A stretch of DNA of 64,000 bases, taken from assembly GCF_910596095.1 (NCBI RefSeq), contig NC_056546.1, positions 25,820,425 through 25,884,424 of the forward strand. The letters are read 5' to 3'. The stretch comes from Thunnus maccoyii (taxonomy: Eukaryota > Chordata > Actinopteri > Scombriformes > Scombridae). A program made the translations under genes and the position numbers. The first letter of the stretch is position 1; each line of letters opens with the position of its first letter. The notes under the pieces are model-generated. The model was not told the origin of the DNA, searched no databases, and worked only from the letters and a program-made list of their open reading frames with translations. Shown in pieces: positions 49,598-57,910 of this stretch.

Positions 49598-50215
49598 GTG
49601 TGGATGTCCGTCCAAGTGTAGTTTTTTGTGTATTTCAGCACTGCACAGTTTACATTTTAACATGATGCTGGTGAACTCACAGTGAGGTCATCTCTCTCAC
49701 TTTCACCAGTTTTTGTTGGGATTAATACACTTCTCTCCTCCTTTCTCTCTTTCCCCTGATGATCCTTTTCTCCATCTTTCCTTCATTCCTCCTTTTCTTA
49801 CTCTTTTTTCCCCTTACCCCCTTCCCTTCTCCTCTTTTGCTCTTTGTCCTTTCTCCCTTTGCCCCATCTTCCCTCCGTTACTATTTTCCTTTTTCTCTCC
49901 TGTACCCCCCCCCCCCTTCTTTTTCTCCATCTTCTAACCTCTCTTACTTCCTTTCCCTCCTTTCTAAATCCCTACCTCCTACTCTCCTTTCTCTCTCCAT
50001 CTCGACCTGTAGGGGAGTTGTTCATGGTGGATGGCCGGCTAAAGGAGGCCCAGTTTTGCATAGCTGAGGCCAGCTCGCTCTTCCCCAACTCACACTCAGT
50101 GCGACTGCAGCAGGGCCGCCTAGCCGAGCTCCGGGGCCAACTGGACGAAGCCAAAAGCCTGTATGACGAGGCCCTGGCCATCCATCCCACAGGAGAGCAC
50201 ATACTGGTCCACATG
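14351..50215 (+). CDS. ttc7a: Tetratricopeptide repeat protein 7A, exons 1-19 (3' end outside window)
   Basis: TTC7A is a helical TPR-type scaffold that, with EFR3 and FAM126/hyccin, holds phosphatidylinositol 4-kinase PI4KA at the plasma membrane. In humans its loss causes intestinal atresia with immunodeficiency. Nineteen exons with consistent phases give 779 codons: 14351-14480, 17632-17795, 18005-18173, 24168-24298, 24875-24999, 26180-26258, 26615-26784, 28579-28642, 28831-28968, 31672-31755, 32642-32746, 35707-35824, 36580-36637, 37054-37126, 37209-37369, 43917-44033, 45642-45754, 46382-46516, 50013-50215. Typical blocks are [77 protein letters not shown] and SLFPNSHSV. Human TTC7A is about 858 aa, so one or two exons are missing downstream. 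Adjacency to mcfd2 separates it from ttc7b. The N-terminal insert of the human protein after the first exon is absent. Confidence 0.95.
14481..17631 (+). other. ttc7a intron 1
   Basis: 3.15 kb without coding signal. It holds a poly(A) run (14573-14589), a 9-bp hairpin (15750-15771) and an inverted-repeat element (about 16072-16490). Confidence 0.6.
16072..16490. mobile_element. MITE-like element with ~25-bp imperfect terminal inverted repeats
   Basis: The left end TTTAAAGATACTCTATGGC matches the reverse complement of the right end (CACAGGGTAGCTTTAAATTT) with a few mismatches. The interior has no coding capacity. Ends are approximate and no target duplication was assigned. Confidence 0.6.
17632..17795 (+). 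CDS. ttc7a: ttc7a exon 2
   Basis: A C-rich acceptor ends CCACAG at 17631. Encodes [20 protein letters not shown] and [11 protein letters not shown], to codon 98. The donor ACA|GTCAGT is less than ideal, but phase 0 and homology fit. Confidence 0.9.
18005..18173 (+). CDS. ttc7a: ttc7a exon 3
   Basis: Encodes [20 protein letters not shown] and [11 protein letters not shown]. Acceptor CCTTCAG, donor AAAG|GTACCT, phase 1. [14 protein letters not shown] is a TPR-like helix pair conserved in TTC7 proteins. Confidence 0.93.
19658..20430. repeat. Tandemly duplicated segment, ~205-bp offset, plus partial third copy
   Basis: A stretch starting GCTGTGATGTGAC at 19658 recurs at 19863 with about 90% identity over 75 bp. 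The neighbouring ACACCCGCCAAGTGTGAAGT piece at about 19815 recurs near 20323. The block ends in AGATCGGATGAACGGTTCTT and a short (CAGA)n, which looks like the tail of a mobile element. Confidence 0.7.
22027..22039 (+). promoter_or_regulatory. Perfect DR1 nuclear-receptor motif
   Basis: AGGTCA-A-AGGTCA is an exact direct repeat with one-base spacing, the consensus for RXR heterodimers and HNF4. It lies in ttc7a intron 3. Whether it is used is unknown. Confidence 0.4.
23050..23480 (-). repeat. Dispersed repeat family 2, copy 2
   Basis: Inverted relative to the copy at 9620-10230. Shared pieces include TAAGTGATGGGGGACAAAA and the neighbouring TGTGTTTTG and GTAATCAT segments. Boundaries are approximate. 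Confidence 0.55.
24168..24298 (+). CDS. ttc7a: ttc7a exon 4
   Basis: Acceptor GTTCTAG at 24161-24167 after a 6-kb intron; donor GATAAG|GTGGGC. Encodes [20 protein letters not shown] and [13 protein letters not shown]. Confidence 0.92.
24875..24999 (+). CDS. ttc7a: ttc7a exon 5
   Basis: Encodes [20 protein letters not shown] and [20 protein letters not shown], the conserved YFLEAALQSAY block of TTC7A. Donor AGAGG|GTGAGT. A short CA run follows about 20 bases into the intron. Confidence 0.93.
25000..26179 (+). other. ttc7a intron 5
   Basis: Octanucleotide repeat at 25371-25424; otherwise unique AT-rich sequence with no supported exon. Confidence 0.5.
25371..25424. repeat. (TTATTGCA)n octanucleotide tandem repeat
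   Basis: About six near-perfect 8-bp units in ttc7a intron 5. Confidence 0.9.
26180..26258 (+). CDS. ttc7a: ttc7a exon 6
   Basis: Encodes [20 protein letters not shown] and SQSFRK. Acceptor GTGTTAG, donor AGGAAG|GTGAGC. A (CA)n repeat starts 10 bases after the exon. Confidence 0.92.
26268..26317. repeat. (CA)n just downstream of ttc7a exon 6
   Basis: Starts about 10 bases after the 5' splice site at 26259. Confidence 0.95.
26615..26784 (+). CDS. ttc7a: ttc7a exon 7 with weak donor
   Basis: Encodes [20 protein letters not shown] and a variable Pro/Ala-rich loop. It ends in phase 2 at donor GAGAG|GTTTGG, which is weak at positions +3 to +6 (TTGG). This matters because an in-frame candidate terminal exon lies in the next intron (28010-28151). 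Confidence 0.88.
26785..28009 (+). other. ttc7a intron 7, first part
   Basis: Unique sequence to about 27.58 kb, then a degenerate satellite-like stretch (27590-27900), then a strong acceptor at 28009. Confidence 0.5.
27590..27900. repeat. Degenerate (ACATGACATA)n-type tandem repeat
   Basis: About 310 bp built from variants of AACAT, GACAT and ATAAC, poor in G on the plus strand. Frames open through it on the minus strand are low-complexity (Cys/Tyr/Val/His). Confidence 0.85.
28010..28151 (+). other. Possible alternative terminal exon in ttc7a intron 7
   Basis: A strong acceptor (TTTTCCCTCTTTGCAG at 27994-28009) opens onto a frame that joins exon 7 in phase (AG+G). It reads [20 protein letters not shown], then an acidic [11 protein letters not shown], and stops at TGA 28149-28151. 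The sequence does not match TTC7A. It may be a truncating alternative 3' exon or chance. Confidence 0.25.
28326..28526. repeat. (GT)n / (GA)n microsatellites in ttc7a intron 7
   Basis: (GT)n at about 28326-28348, (GA)n at about 28350-28366 and interrupted (GT)n at 28468-28526. Confidence 0.9.
28579..28642 (+). CDS. ttc7a: ttc7a exon 8
   Basis: Encodes [20 protein letters not shown], the hallmark CP(Q/K)(D/E)N-EEALLLLLISES block of TTC7A/B. Acceptor CCCTGCAG, donor AATG|GTGAGA. (CA)n starts four bases into the intron. Confidence 0.93.
28647..28677. repeat. (CA)n immediately after ttc7a exon 8 donor
   Basis: Begins four bases into the intron, directly after GTGA. Confidence 0.95.
28831..28968 (+). 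CDS. ttc7a: ttc7a exon 9
   Basis: 46 codons: [20 protein letters not shown] and [20 protein letters not shown]. The donor GAG|GTCTGC is weak and is followed by CA-rich sequence. Confidence 0.93.
28969..31671 (+). other. ttc7a intron 9
   Basis: 2.7 kb. CA-rich start (28976-29030), a pyrimidine-rich stretch (29155-29345), a fragment resembling family 1 near 29985-30015 (CATTCATGATCCCCACAGGA), and AT-rich unique sequence. No supported exon. Confidence 0.5.
31672..31755 (+). CDS. ttc7a: ttc7a exon 10
   Basis: 28 codons, [20 protein letters not shown] and LSLMAAGK, phase 0 at both ends. Acceptor CTCGCAG, donor AAG|GTGAGC. One of the most conserved stretches of the family. Confidence 0.95.
32642..32746 (+). 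CDS. ttc7a: ttc7a exon 11
   Basis: 35 codons, [20 protein letters not shown] and [15 protein letters not shown], a TPR helix pair. Phase 0 at both ends, so skipping would keep the frame. Donor TGG|GTGAAT. Confidence 0.94.
32747..35706 (+). other. ttc7a intron 11
   Basis: 3 kb. It holds a family 1 repeat copy (about 33.18-33.73 kb), a poly(T) run (about 34612-34630) and a (GA)n run (35053-35079). A unique, non-repetitive stretch at about 34.23-34.58 kb could be a conserved noncoding element. No supported exon. Confidence 0.5.
33180..33730 (-). repeat. Dispersed repeat family 1, copy 2
   Basis: Inverted relative to the copy at 6151-6440. Contains ATGTCTCAACAACTATTAGA, GCTAACATGCTAAACTAAGA and an end matching the AGAGTCTA...CTAGCAGCT start of copy 1 as a reverse complement. 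Confidence 0.75.
35707..35824 (+). CDS. ttc7a: ttc7a exon 12
   Basis: Encodes [20 protein letters not shown] and [19 protein letters not shown]. Acceptor ATGTCCAG, donor GATG|GTAAGG, phase 1. Confidence 0.94.
36178..36380 (+). repeat. Dispersed inverted-repeat family 3, partial copy A
   Basis: Starts TTAAAGGAATAGTTTGACAT and contains GTCTTTATGCTATGCTAAGC, both typical of the family copies at 55.97, 58.6 and 60.6 kb. Confidence 0.7.
36580..36637 (+). CDS. ttc7a: ttc7a exon 13
   Basis: Short exon (58 nt): [20 protein letters not shown]. Acceptor TTTTTGCAG, donor AGCAG|GTAGAT, phase 2. Confidence 0.92.
36700..37010 (-). repeat. Dispersed repeat family 1, copy 3
   Basis: Shares GTTAGCATGCTAACATGCTA and the TTTGGTGACCCC segment with copy 2, in the same orientation. 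It ends just upstream of exon 14. Confidence 0.75.
37054..37126 (+). CDS. ttc7a: ttc7a exon 14
   Basis: 73 nt: [20 protein letters not shown] and LVRQ, a TPR. Acceptor CCTCCACAG, donor CGCCAG|GTATAA. Only 82 bp separate it from exon 15. Confidence 0.94.
37209..37369 (+). CDS. ttc7a: ttc7a exon 15
   Basis: Encodes [20 protein letters not shown] and [23 protein letters not shown] helices with the conserved LLSAQKH motif. Donor TTCAA|GTAAAT, phase 2. Confidence 0.95.
38990..39063. repeat. (TAATA)n pentanucleotide microsatellite
   Basis: About 15 uninterrupted copies in ttc7a intron 15. Confidence 0.95.
40117..40180. repeat. (GT)n microsatellite
   Basis: Slightly interrupted GT run in ttc7a intron 15. 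Confidence 0.95.
43917..44033 (+). CDS. ttc7a: ttc7a exon 16
   Basis: Follows a 6.5-kb intron. Encodes [20 protein letters not shown] and [18 protein letters not shown]. Acceptor GGTCTAG, donor TCCAA|GTGAGT. Confidence 0.94.
44034..45641 (+). other. ttc7a intron 16
   Basis: 1.6 kb, AT-rich, with a poly(A) run at about 44820-44843. No coding signal. Confidence 0.55.
45642..45754 (+). CDS. ttc7a: ttc7a exon 17
   Basis: Encodes [20 protein letters not shown] and [14 protein letters not shown], a variable Ser-rich linker followed by the conserved LTLPD motif. The donor ACTG|GTCTGC is the same weak type as exon 9. Confidence 0.92.
46382..46516 (+). CDS. ttc7a: ttc7a exon 18
   Basis: Encodes [20 protein letters not shown] and [29 protein letters not shown] and [11 protein letters not shown] match the family. 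Acceptor ACTGTTAG, donor GCTG|GTATGA, phase 1. Confidence 0.94.
47260..47760 (+). mobile_element. Decayed LINE reverse-transcriptase fragment, plus strand
   Basis: One frame reads [12 protein letters not shown], the conserved box of non-LTR reverse transcriptases, and downstream sequence resembles the region around the catalytic Asp box. It is broken by frameshifts and stops; no functional product is expected. Edges are approximate. Confidence 0.6.
49319..49371. repeat. (GT)n microsatellite
   Basis: Uninterrupted GT run of about 26 units. Confidence 0.95.
49511..49604. repeat. (GT)n microsatellite
   Basis: About 90 bp, interrupted once by GAGA and once by GC. Confidence 0.95.
50013..50215 (+). 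CDS. ttc7a: ttc7a exon 19 (last in window)
   Basis: Encodes [40 protein letters not shown] and [21 protein letters not shown]-terminal TPRs. Acceptor GACCTGTAG lies at the end of a roughly 270-nt pyrimidine-rich tract. Donor ACATG|GTGAGA, phase 0. The final exon(s) lie beyond base 64000. Confidence 0.95.
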
Positions 50216-53173
50216 GTGAGAGCTATACAGGCTGCTAAATCAAATTAGGATTTATGTAACATTCTGCTCTGTCACACACACACACAGTCAGTGGTCAGTA
50301 CACACATACAGACACACACGACATGCATAGATACACTAATATAGTTTAAGTGCTTTAATGGAGTCTATTAAATTACCATTGACGTAAGATGCGGTTCAAA
50401 CATGTGCACGCACACTCGTGTGCGTGTGTGTGTATGTGTGCAGTTGTATGCTGGGGTGCATACAACTGCACACACACATCCATGCACACATTTTAAATGC
50501 TTTACTTGAGTTCACTCAATTACATTACAGTGTATGTTACGCAAGAACTTCAAAATCAAGTCAGAGTCACGCAAGCAGTCATGTACTAATACACACAAAC
50601 TCCCACACATAAGAAATGTTTTTCTCAAATCCACTAAATTAAATTAAAACTTACACAAAACTCAATTCTGTCAGTTCTCCTCAACCTGCCCCCAGCACAC
50701 CACACACTCCAGCCAGTTGGCTAAGAACATGTAGTTACACATATATGTCATCATACAAGATCTTTACATACCAAGCTATTGCGTCTCAAAGTGTTAATAT
50801 CTGGTGTCTTATGAAAATGATGACACTTCACTGTTATGTGGAGGGCAGTAATACAGTGCTATAATGTTGGATAATAATACAACAACGGAAGAGAGAAGTG
50901 GTCTTTGCAGCATTAGTCTTTGTCTACATCACACGGAAAATGGTTGCTCCAAGTTCTGAACGAATTACAACATTGATAATGAATGTTTTTCATTATTCAC
51001 AGAATTTTAACCTGTTATGATGCTATAACTTGGTGTGTAAAGATCTTGTGTAATGACACACACTGGAAACAGTACATTTTGTAGTCAACTAGCTTGCAAT
51101 ACACTCACATAGTATATTTACACCAATACACAGTGTGTGTTCACACATATATTTTACATGTATTTTATAGATTTTCTAAAGTACTCCAAAATGTCTGAGA
51201 TTGAACTGTCATCTCTTTCTCACCAACATACCCACATACACACATTTACAGAGATATACTGTGTAAACATACTGCACATGCTGAGACACATTACACATAT
51301 GCACGCACACATTTTACCGTAAATGTGTTTTTTGACACCATTTTAATATCCATTTCACTTAAAGATATTAAAGTCTGTCAGACCAAACAGCAATCACATA
51401 CAGTACAGACACTCAGGAATTAAGTTTGTCTGATGGGTTCCAGGCTGGACAACACATGACTGTATACTTGGAGACATGCACATCAGAAAGACAAAAGCAT
51501 TCACAAACACACACGCACACGCACACACACTAACTGTGCAGACATTCAGCTGTGTAAGCAATGATAAATGTAATGGTAAAGATATGGCAACTTCAACATA
51601 GAACCTATTAAGGGACAACTTAAATAAAATAGAATTAACCACTTTTTATACTTTTTATACAGTTTTGTGATTTACTTATTAATTTACAAACAAATAATAT
51701 TCATCGGAAGATTCATATTCATACAACCACATCATACACTGAATAAATTGACAACTGTATGAGTATTTCATACAGATGACAACATTTTTGCTTTGGAAGG
51801 ATGCATTAATCAATATCAGGTGGAATATCTGTGATTCCTCTCACAGTGTTAATGTGTCCTGGCATGCTTAATCAATATTTAATCAATACCTCATTAAGCT
51901 GAATCAGATGTGCTGGTGGTGGAACTGAACAAATTCCTCCCATTATTACTTTAAAAAGTCTGTTGTTAGTCTTATATAATCAAGTATACTGTATGTAGTA
52001 TTAAGTGTAATCTCTTTCTGAGAAGGCACATTAATGTTAACTGAGGACATTTGTGTTTTTGTTGAGTAATTGCTGAAAAACAGAAATTATGAGGCTAGTA
52101 AGCTATCAGCTGCTAATATTAGCTCGCTAGCTGGCAGTAGTGATAGCAGCTGCTCATAATCATGACTGTTTTCCTCCTGTGAGCAGTGCTGTACTATGTC
52201 ACTGTCATTTTAGCTCATTTCCTTTATGCTGCAACTTAACCAGGCACAAGATTTTGTCATTATAGTCTAAATTATAACATTATAGCACAGTTATATTCTG
52301 AGATGTTTTAATTATTTCTAGGCAAACGTCAAATTTCAGAAAATAGAAACAATCTTTAGTCCATAACCAACAAATGACAAATAGAGCTGTCAGAGATTTG
52401 CTTTCTCTTTCCTGATTCGTTCCGTTTCTTTCATCCGAGCAGATCCGAATTCAGATTTTTCAAATTCGAAATTTGCTTTATTGGCATGAATGTCACAACA
52501 ACAATATTGCCAAAGCATCAAGAATCAGTGAAACAAAATACATACATTTCATAATTTAATATATTCATAAATAAAGTATTATGTATATATGTATTTATAT
52601 TATTATATTATTATATCTCATTCTACCACACTATAAATATCCTCTCTCGCCCACTTCTGCCCACTCTCTCACTCAGTCTCTCTCCTAGTCTGTCTTCCAG
52701 ATGATCCACTGGATTAACCACAGTTGCTCTGACCTTTGAACTCTCTCTGTTGTCATGGTGAACGGACCAGGGAGGGATATTCCTCAAATCCAAGACTCGT
52801 ACTGCTTGTAGCGCTCTCACACACACGCACGTAATGCTTGTGGTCTCCATAGTGACCATAGATGTGCAGGTTGATATCTCTTTGACTAAATTACTGGGCA
52901 CCTTGTTACCACATAAGGCTAATGCTTTTGCTCCTGTGCACTTTGGTGTGTGTGAGAGTGTGTGTGTGTGTGTGTGCGTGTGTGTGCGTGTGTAGAAGTG
53001 CAGTCCCGTTGGGGTAGACAGAGGTACGCGTCTCTTCCATATTTGGCCTGTGGGAGAACCAATCCCAAGGGGTGAAAAGTTGAAACAAAGCCAGCTGGCA
53101 GTGTCCTACTCTGGGTCTCTTACAGGGCAGATGTGTTCTCAGTGTGTGTGCGCATGTGCATGTGTTAAGGCAT

Positions 53174-53211
<38 letters not shown>

Positions 53212-54187
53212 CTTCTTTCCTCCATGGATTTGACACGTGTGGACGTTTTTTGACTATACTGTATTTGTGTGTACGTGGATTAAAGCTCAGGCGCTAGTAG
53301 GCCAAAATATAAAAATGTTGCTATATAGAACACTGTATATTTTGGATTATGTATTAGACATGCTAATGGATCAGTATGGTAAATAGTTGCATCCTTGCAT
53401 TGTGATGTAGCCTAAGTGGGACAGTGTGTGGGACATTTTATTTGGAGCGCTTCCCATATTTCTGGCTTGCATCAGCCTGCTAGAATATATCCTACAGTTG
53501 CTGCTTCTCTGTGGCTCTAGCTTCATGCATTTATTTTTATACTGTATCTGCTGTGGACACTTTGTGTGCCAGTGGCCCATTTATTCTGCTGTGCCTTAAG
53601 GGGAATTCTGATTATATTCTTGGTTGATATTCTTACACTTGAGCTATTATTCTGCAAAAGTACATACTGTACTTTCCTTGAATGTCCTTAAGATCTTTTT
53701 TTATTAGGGCTACAGATAAAAGAAGATGTACTCCTGCTGTGGCTTCACAATGAAGTTCCTCTAAATTGATATGGACACACAGTCTCATCATGAAGCAGTA
53801 CCTTCTACCAATGTGAAGCCTCTAGAGATTAAAAAAAAATGTAGATGCTATTTAGATTATTTTCTGGCCATTTTCCCTTAATAGGACAGCTTATAGTGTA
53901 GGAAATATAGGGAGAGAGAGAGGGGCATGACATGCAAAATTTGAATCGGGGGCAGTGTAGCTACATTACATCATATCCATCTTAACCACTAGGCCACCAG
54001 ACCCCTCCCCTGCCCCTCCCCACAAAAGTGACGTTTTTACATGAACTTGAATGCAATGGTGATTTCAGCATTTGATCTTAATGTTGTATTTTCCCTATTA
54101 TTTTATTTGTTTTGTTACTTTAACATATATGGTTTAGTTTTACACATTTAATTAAGTTTTCAGTAAAACTGTGTAATAACTTTAACA
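50216..54187 (+). other. ttc7a last visible intron, first part
   Basis: CA/GT-rich tracts at about 50.27-50.48, 52.95-52.99 and 53.18-53.21 kb, and a dispersed-repeat tail resembling GCTTTATTGGCATGAATGTC at about 52.44-52.56 kb. An inverted DR1-like site TGACCTTTGAACT is at 52730-52742. No exon with TTC7A homology. Confidence 0.55.
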
Positions 54188-55740
54188 TTAATAATAATAA
54201 CTACATTTATATAGCACCTTTTAAAAACAGAGTTTACAAAGTGCTTTGACAGACAAAGCAAAAGCAGGATACTCAAAAGGCAATATAACAGAAAGCCAAA
54301 CAAAAGCAAGGCAAAATTAAGGTAAAGTTAAAACAAGAAGACAAAAGAAGCAGAAACACAGCAGAGAGAAGACAAAATTATGATGAAAGATAAAGATGGT
54401 AAAAGAGATTTAAAAAAAATACTAATAAAAAGAATAAAAGCAAGAAAAAGACAACATCACATAAAAGCAAGTCTATAAAAATGGGTTTTAAGAAGTGATT
54501 TAAAGGTAGTCACTGATTCTCCGAGCCTTATCTCCTCAGACAGGTCATTCCAAAGCCAAGGGGCCCTGAAGGCAAAAGCACAGTCACCTTTAGATTTAGG
54601 CCTCGACTTTGGAATGGCCAGAAGGGCCCCACTTGAGGATCTAAGGCTGCCAACTAGCTCATATGGGATCAACATTTCTGTTATGTAGCTAGCTTGGGGC
54701 CAGACCCAAAGATGGTTTAAAAGTGATTAGTACAATTTTAAAAAAATCAATTCTAAATCGAACAGGGAGCCAGTGGAGAGAAGCCAGGATTGGGTTGACG
54801 TGATGTTGTCTGTTCAAACCAGTAAGAAATCTAGCTGCTGCATTCTGAACTAGTTGGAGGCGAGACAGTGACTTTTGGTTTATGCCAGAAAGGAGGGAGC
54901 TACAGCAGTCAAGTCTAGAGATAATAAAGGCATGAATGACTTTCCCAGGTCAGAGTGTGAGAGCATTAGTTTAATTCTGGAGATTGTTCTTATTTTAAGG
55001 AAGCAGGACTGGACAACTTTTTTGATCTGTGGTTCAAAGCTTAAATCTGAATCAATTTGTACTCCACTCTCAATGAGACTGATAGGGTTTGGGGGACTGA
55101 ACAATATAATTTCAGATTTTTAGTTATTGAGTTGAAGAAAGTTTTGTGCCATCCAACAGTTGACATCACTGAGAAAATCTGTAACAGCAGGTAGGCTTTT
55201 TGTGTCACCAGGTTTCGGGGGAAGATATATCTGTGTGTCGTCTGCATAGCAATGAAAAGATTGGATGATTTGGCCAAGTGGAAGAATGTAGATAGAAAAT
55301 AAAATTGAACCTAAAATTGAACCTTGTGGTACACCACAGGTAATGTGAGTTGTAGAAGATGAGTAATTAGTTGGTGACAGAGTTCTTTCTAAAAGGTAAG
55401 AATAAAACCAACTGATTGCAGTGTCCTTTGTGCCAACCAAGGTTTGAACACTGTCAATTAAAATATCATGATCTACTGTGTCAAAAGCTGCACTTAGGTC
55501 TATAAAGAATTAAAATTGAGCTCTCCCCCCTGTTAAAGAGTTCAAAACATGGCAACAGACAGGTGTGTTGTGATTAATAGATAGTTGGGATAAAACCACA
55601 CTGAATAAAGCTGCTTTGTGATCAAACACTCAGAGATCCCTATTCTCAAAGTTGTCAGGGTTGAGACCACTAGACAGAACTAGGTCAAGGGTGTGGCCCT
55701 GAGAATGTGTGGGTTCTTGTATTGCCTGACTGTAAATATG
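54188..55740 (-). mobile_element. 5'-truncated L2-like non-LTR retrotransposon
   Basis: Minus-strand frames encode a reverse-transcriptase segment: DLSAAFDTVDHDIL, then [10 protein letters not shown] and the catalytic box FHCYADDTQIYL (open 55120 to about 55505). Further pieces are at 54880-55104 and a C-terminal piece at 54457-54675 (PWLWNDLSEEIRL). The plus-strand left edge (TTTATATAGCACCTTTTAAA, about 54210) is typical of the 3' end of teleost L2 elements. Stops and frameshifts interrupt it, so it is inactive. The endonuclease part is missing. Confidence 0.85.
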
Positions 55741-55964
55741 TAGCAACCATTAGTCAGTATTGGAAACCCCCTGTGCATAAAATCACAACAGCATATAAGT
55801 GCTACAGTTATATACACTTTTTGTACACTTATGAGTGAATTTTAACTGTATTTGAATCAGAATCATTAACATGTTTTTAATGTGGAAAGTGGTCCTGCCA
55901 AATTGAACACAATTCTTTTTAATGTCTACAGCTGTTGATTTTTCATTCAAAATCTCTGTTCCCC

Positions 55965-56350
55965 TTAAAGGAATGTTTTCAACATTTTGGGAAATGCACT
56001 TATTCACCTTCTTGCTAAAAGTTACACGAGAAGACCAATACCACCCTAATATCTGTGTGTTCAATGAGGAGCTAGAGCCAGCTGGTGATTAGCTTAGTTT
56101 AAGGTAGTGCAAAGACAGGAAGCAGAGCTAAACAGCCATCCTGGCTCTCGTACACAAACAGAAGTATAAACACGACAATTTGTAGTTTTACAGGGAGTCT
56201 TGAAGTTTTGAACAGAGCCAGGCTAGTTGTTTCCCCCTGGTTCCAGTCTTTATGTTAAGCTAAGCTAACCACTGCCAGGCTTCTGCTCCAAATTTAACAC
56301 ACAGACATGAGTGGTATCAATCTTCTCATCTAACCTTTGGATAACTTACC
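55965..56350. repeat. Dispersed inverted-repeat family 3, copy B
   Basis: Begins TTAAAGGAATGTTTTCAACA and contains GTCTTTATGTTAAGCTAAGC. It ends with an inverted version of its start region (CTTCTCATCTAACC). Confidence 0.75.
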
Positions 56351-56988
56351 ATACCTACCACACTGTATGACAGTATTACATATGTTCTGTATCTGCTTGT
56401 TCAATTGAATTCTTCTTTGGGGCCGTAAGCACTGCTTGCACAGAGTGGACTATTCAAAGACAAGGCGCTATGTTTTTGTGGCTGCTCCGTGACATCAAAT
56501 AGAAATATTCTAAATGTTTTGTCCATTTTTACAGACATTTCCCCAAAAGAGGTTAAACTCCACATTTGGCTTCAGCATTCATGCGGCTATATTCTTGTAA
56601 TACAGTAGGAACATTGTTGTGACTGTCATTAACCAAATTTTCAAAGTACATGTGACTGACGTGAACAATTAAATTGCCTTTTCCAAAGGCAGAACAAGCA
56701 CTGGTAGTACATGAGGACTTTTTGGAGGTTTCAGACAGCATTGCGTAGCTTCACCCGGGCCAACCAGAGTGGAGTGAATTCTCTCCACAGTAGCCGCAGT
56801 AAATGGGAAAAAGGGAAATGTGAGTAAGGGAAACCCATAACTGGAAGCCACACAGAAGCTCACCAGCCCCTGCGGTGTGGTGTGTAATAACACACAACCG
56901 CCATCTTCCCTTATTCACCGCACGCCACTTTATTCACCCCAGCTCTACATATTAGCATCAACCATGTCCACATGGCTTTTCGAGCGTG

Positions 56989-56989
<1 letters not shown>

Positions 56990-57076
<87 letters not shown>

Positions 57077-57079
57077 TGT
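56990..57079. repeat. (GT)n microsatellite, ~40 units
   Basis: Among the longest pure GT tracts in the window. Confidence 0.97.
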
Positions 57080-57779
57080 AAGAGAGAGAGGCAAATGCAG
57101 AGATCAGACAGTGACTCACAGCTCTGGTCAGCTGCTGGTATTTTTGGATTGATGAGGGTGTGGTAGTGAGGAAAAACTGTATAGGACTATGGTATGCTGT
57201 GTGTGTTTTTAAGTGTGAGTGTGCGCTAACAGTTAACTGCAGATATCTAGTTTAATTTCTCTGTCATTACAGCCCACAGGCTAAATCTAAGCTTCTATTT
57301 GTTCCTCTATCATGTTATTAGCCATGTCAGCTTTTACACATTTGGCTGTCTCCGGTGTTAACCTCATTATGGTAAGTGTTTGGCTGACGTGTGTGTATGC
57401 GTGGCATGTGGTGCATGTGTGTGCGTTCTGATGGGTAGCTGATCCTGAAACACGGCCCAGCCTTGCTTCCGGCAATGGTATGAAATGAATCTGACCCACT
57501 CCCAACATCCTCCACATCTCATCCCTCCTGCTCTCTAGTGGAGCATGTTCTGAGTCAACCACACACACAAACACCCTTAACACACACACATTTTACTTTT
57601 CCTCCTCTCCAACAGAAGCATATTCATACACAGCTTCACATATGCATGCATACTCTCAAGGACGAGGACTTGTGCTCATTGAATTAATCGCGTTCCAATT
57701 ATCAAATGCCCCCCATCTCTCTCTCTCTCTCTCTGTCTCTGTCTGTCTGTCTCTCTCTCTCTCCTCTCTATGTGGATGG

Positions 57780-57910
57780 GGGTGGTTGTCAGCTGATTAG
57801 ATAATGCAAATACATTATTTATAACACTTTGCTCATTCTCGCCGCTTTATGGGATTGCCTAGCAACCAGGGAAATATATTCTATTGAGCAAGACCTCTGA
57901 TAACCAGAGA
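57780..57910. promoter_or_regulatory. Candidate noncoding regulatory element with octamer and RFX X-box
   Basis: ATGCAAAT (57804-57811) is the POU octamer. ATTGCCTAGCAACC (57854-57867) is a near-perfect palindromic RFX X-box. The segment is unique sequence between CT-rich and GA-rich tracts in the last ttc7a intron. Conservation is not testable here. Confidence 0.35.

Larger units (their letters stand above)
46517..50012 (+). other. ttc7a intron 18
   Basis: 3.5 kb. Holds a decayed LINE fragment (about 47.26-47.76 kb), (GT)n tracts at 48518-48560, 49319-49371 and 49511-49604, and the long pyrimidine tract before exon 19. No further exon. Confidence 0.6.

Noticed and set aside
49713..50067. 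Open frames upstream of and into ttc7a exon 19
   Set aside because: They translate the polypyrimidine tract (Phe/Pro/Ser/Leu); only the exon 19 part is real, in its own frame.
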